Shown: piece by piece, positions 6,509-6,750 of the stretch
How positions within the stretch are numbered: position 1 is the first letter of the stretch
Layout of the letters: every line of letters starts with the position of its first letter
NCBI GenBank assembly: GCA_044337585.1
Contig: JBIINH010000128.1
Coordinates: 1-6,750, forward strand
Source of the DNA: CAYSBE01 sp044337585
GTDB lineage: Bacteria > Bacteroidota > Bacteroidia > UKL13-3
Reading direction: 5' to 3'
DNA: 6,750 nt
Notes under the pieces: generated by a model
Databases searched by the model: none
What the model was told of the DNA's origin: nothing
The model's input: only the letters and a program-made list of their open reading frames with translations
Translations under genes and position numbers: made by a program

Positions 6509-6750
6509 ATGAACAATAGTAATAAAATTAGTGTTGCAAATATCACCATTTACAACTTCCTCTCAAGGATTGTATTTTACATATTTGTATTTGCCGCATC
6601 GGTTTATACTTCCAGAACCTTGCAATCTGAGCAATTTGGCCAATTGCAATATATTAATTTTAGCATAGTGATGTTGTGGACCTTGTTCAATTTTGGTTTG
6701 CTGGCAACATTTCAGCGGTTTTACACAGCAGCTTTTCAAAACAATGAAGT
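6509..6750 (+). CDS. Polysaccharide flippase (Wzx/PST-type) N-terminus, truncated by window end
   Basis: An ATG at 6509 opens a frame with no stop to the window edge: 80 codons plus two bases. The product begins MNNSNKISVANITIYNFLSR, then a hydrophobic segment (about residues 21-33). A short loop follows with SRTLQSEQFGQLQYI, the conserved turn between the first two helices of oligosaccharide flippases (typically LgpeeFGlyqyi). A second hydrophobic segment (about 51-66, INFSIVMLWTLFNFGLLA) leads into a TFQRFYTAAF stretch. This matches the start of the MATE/MOP-superfamily Wzx exporters, which flip undecaprenyl-linked glycan units across the inner membrane. Its start is only 3 nt from the putative start of the divergent glycosyltransferase, and the two probably belong to a surface-polysaccharide locus continuing to the right. 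The family call rests on 80 residues; a related MOP transporter remains possible. Confidence 0.75.
   Translation, partial: MNNSNKISVANITIYNFLSRIVFYIFVFAASVYTSRTLQSEQFGQLQYINFSIVMLWTLFNFGLLATFQRFYTAAFQNNE
6537..6566 (-). promoter_or_regulatory. Candidate promoter for the minus-strand glycosyltransferase
   Basis: Reading the minus strand, TTG (6566-6564) is followed after 19 nt by GATATTTG (6544-6537). The -7 motif has one mismatch to TAnnTTTG and the spacing is good. Transcription would start about 25 nt before the TTG at 6505, giving a short leader. The element lies inside the flippase coding region. Support is motif-only. Confidence 0.3.

Noticed and set aside
1..6750. CRISPR arrays, tRNA/rRNA genes, insertion sequences, tandem repeats
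   Set aside because: No repeated units, cloverleaf-like sequences, transposase motifs or terminal inverted repeats were seen by eye; almost all bases are in coding regions.

Overview
The window is AT-rich, gene-dense chromosomal DNA from a member of the Bacteroidota. The phylum call rests on several things. A secreted protein carries a type IX secretion (T9SS, Por) C-terminal sorting domain, which is restricted to this phylum and its close relatives. The TamB C-terminus has the Bacteroidota form. No Shine-Dalgarno sequences precede the starts, and candidate promoters resemble the TTG / TAnnTTTG pattern of the phylum. The genus cannot be named from the sequence.

Left and middle (1-5664, + strand): four tightly packed genes that look like one operon, with gaps of 10, 10 and 8 nt. 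They are the 3' part of tamB (outer-membrane biogenesis), an isopenicillin-N-synthase-type Fe(II) oxygenase of unknown substrate, a secreted arginine-deiminase-fold protein (Porphyromonas PPAD/agmatine deiminase family) with signal peptide, catalytic D/H/D/C residues, an Ig-like module and a T9SS sorting tail, and a full-length periplasmic tail-specific protease (Tsp/Prc, S41). Three of the four products act in or beyond the envelope. The oxygenase looks cytoplasmic.

A long hairpin at 5671-5714 closes this operon. It is also the 3' end of the convergent gene: the last codons and stop of that gene lie inside the right arm, so the hairpin probably terminates both transcripts.

Right (5702-6750): surface-polysaccharide functions. 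A minus-strand glycosyltransferase (GT-A fold, DxD plus a GT7-like WGGEDND motif) is divergent from a plus-strand gene that runs off the window and looks like the N-terminus of a Wzx-type polysaccharide flippase. Only 3 nt separate the two putative starts, so the control signals of each must lie within the coding sequence of the other. Candidate promoter elements are found there on both strands.

The items most worth a second look are the PPAD-like secreted deiminase and the start-to-start divergent pair. I saw no tRNA, rRNA, CRISPR array, insertion sequence or obvious repeat array. Nothing here amounts to a clearly new system.
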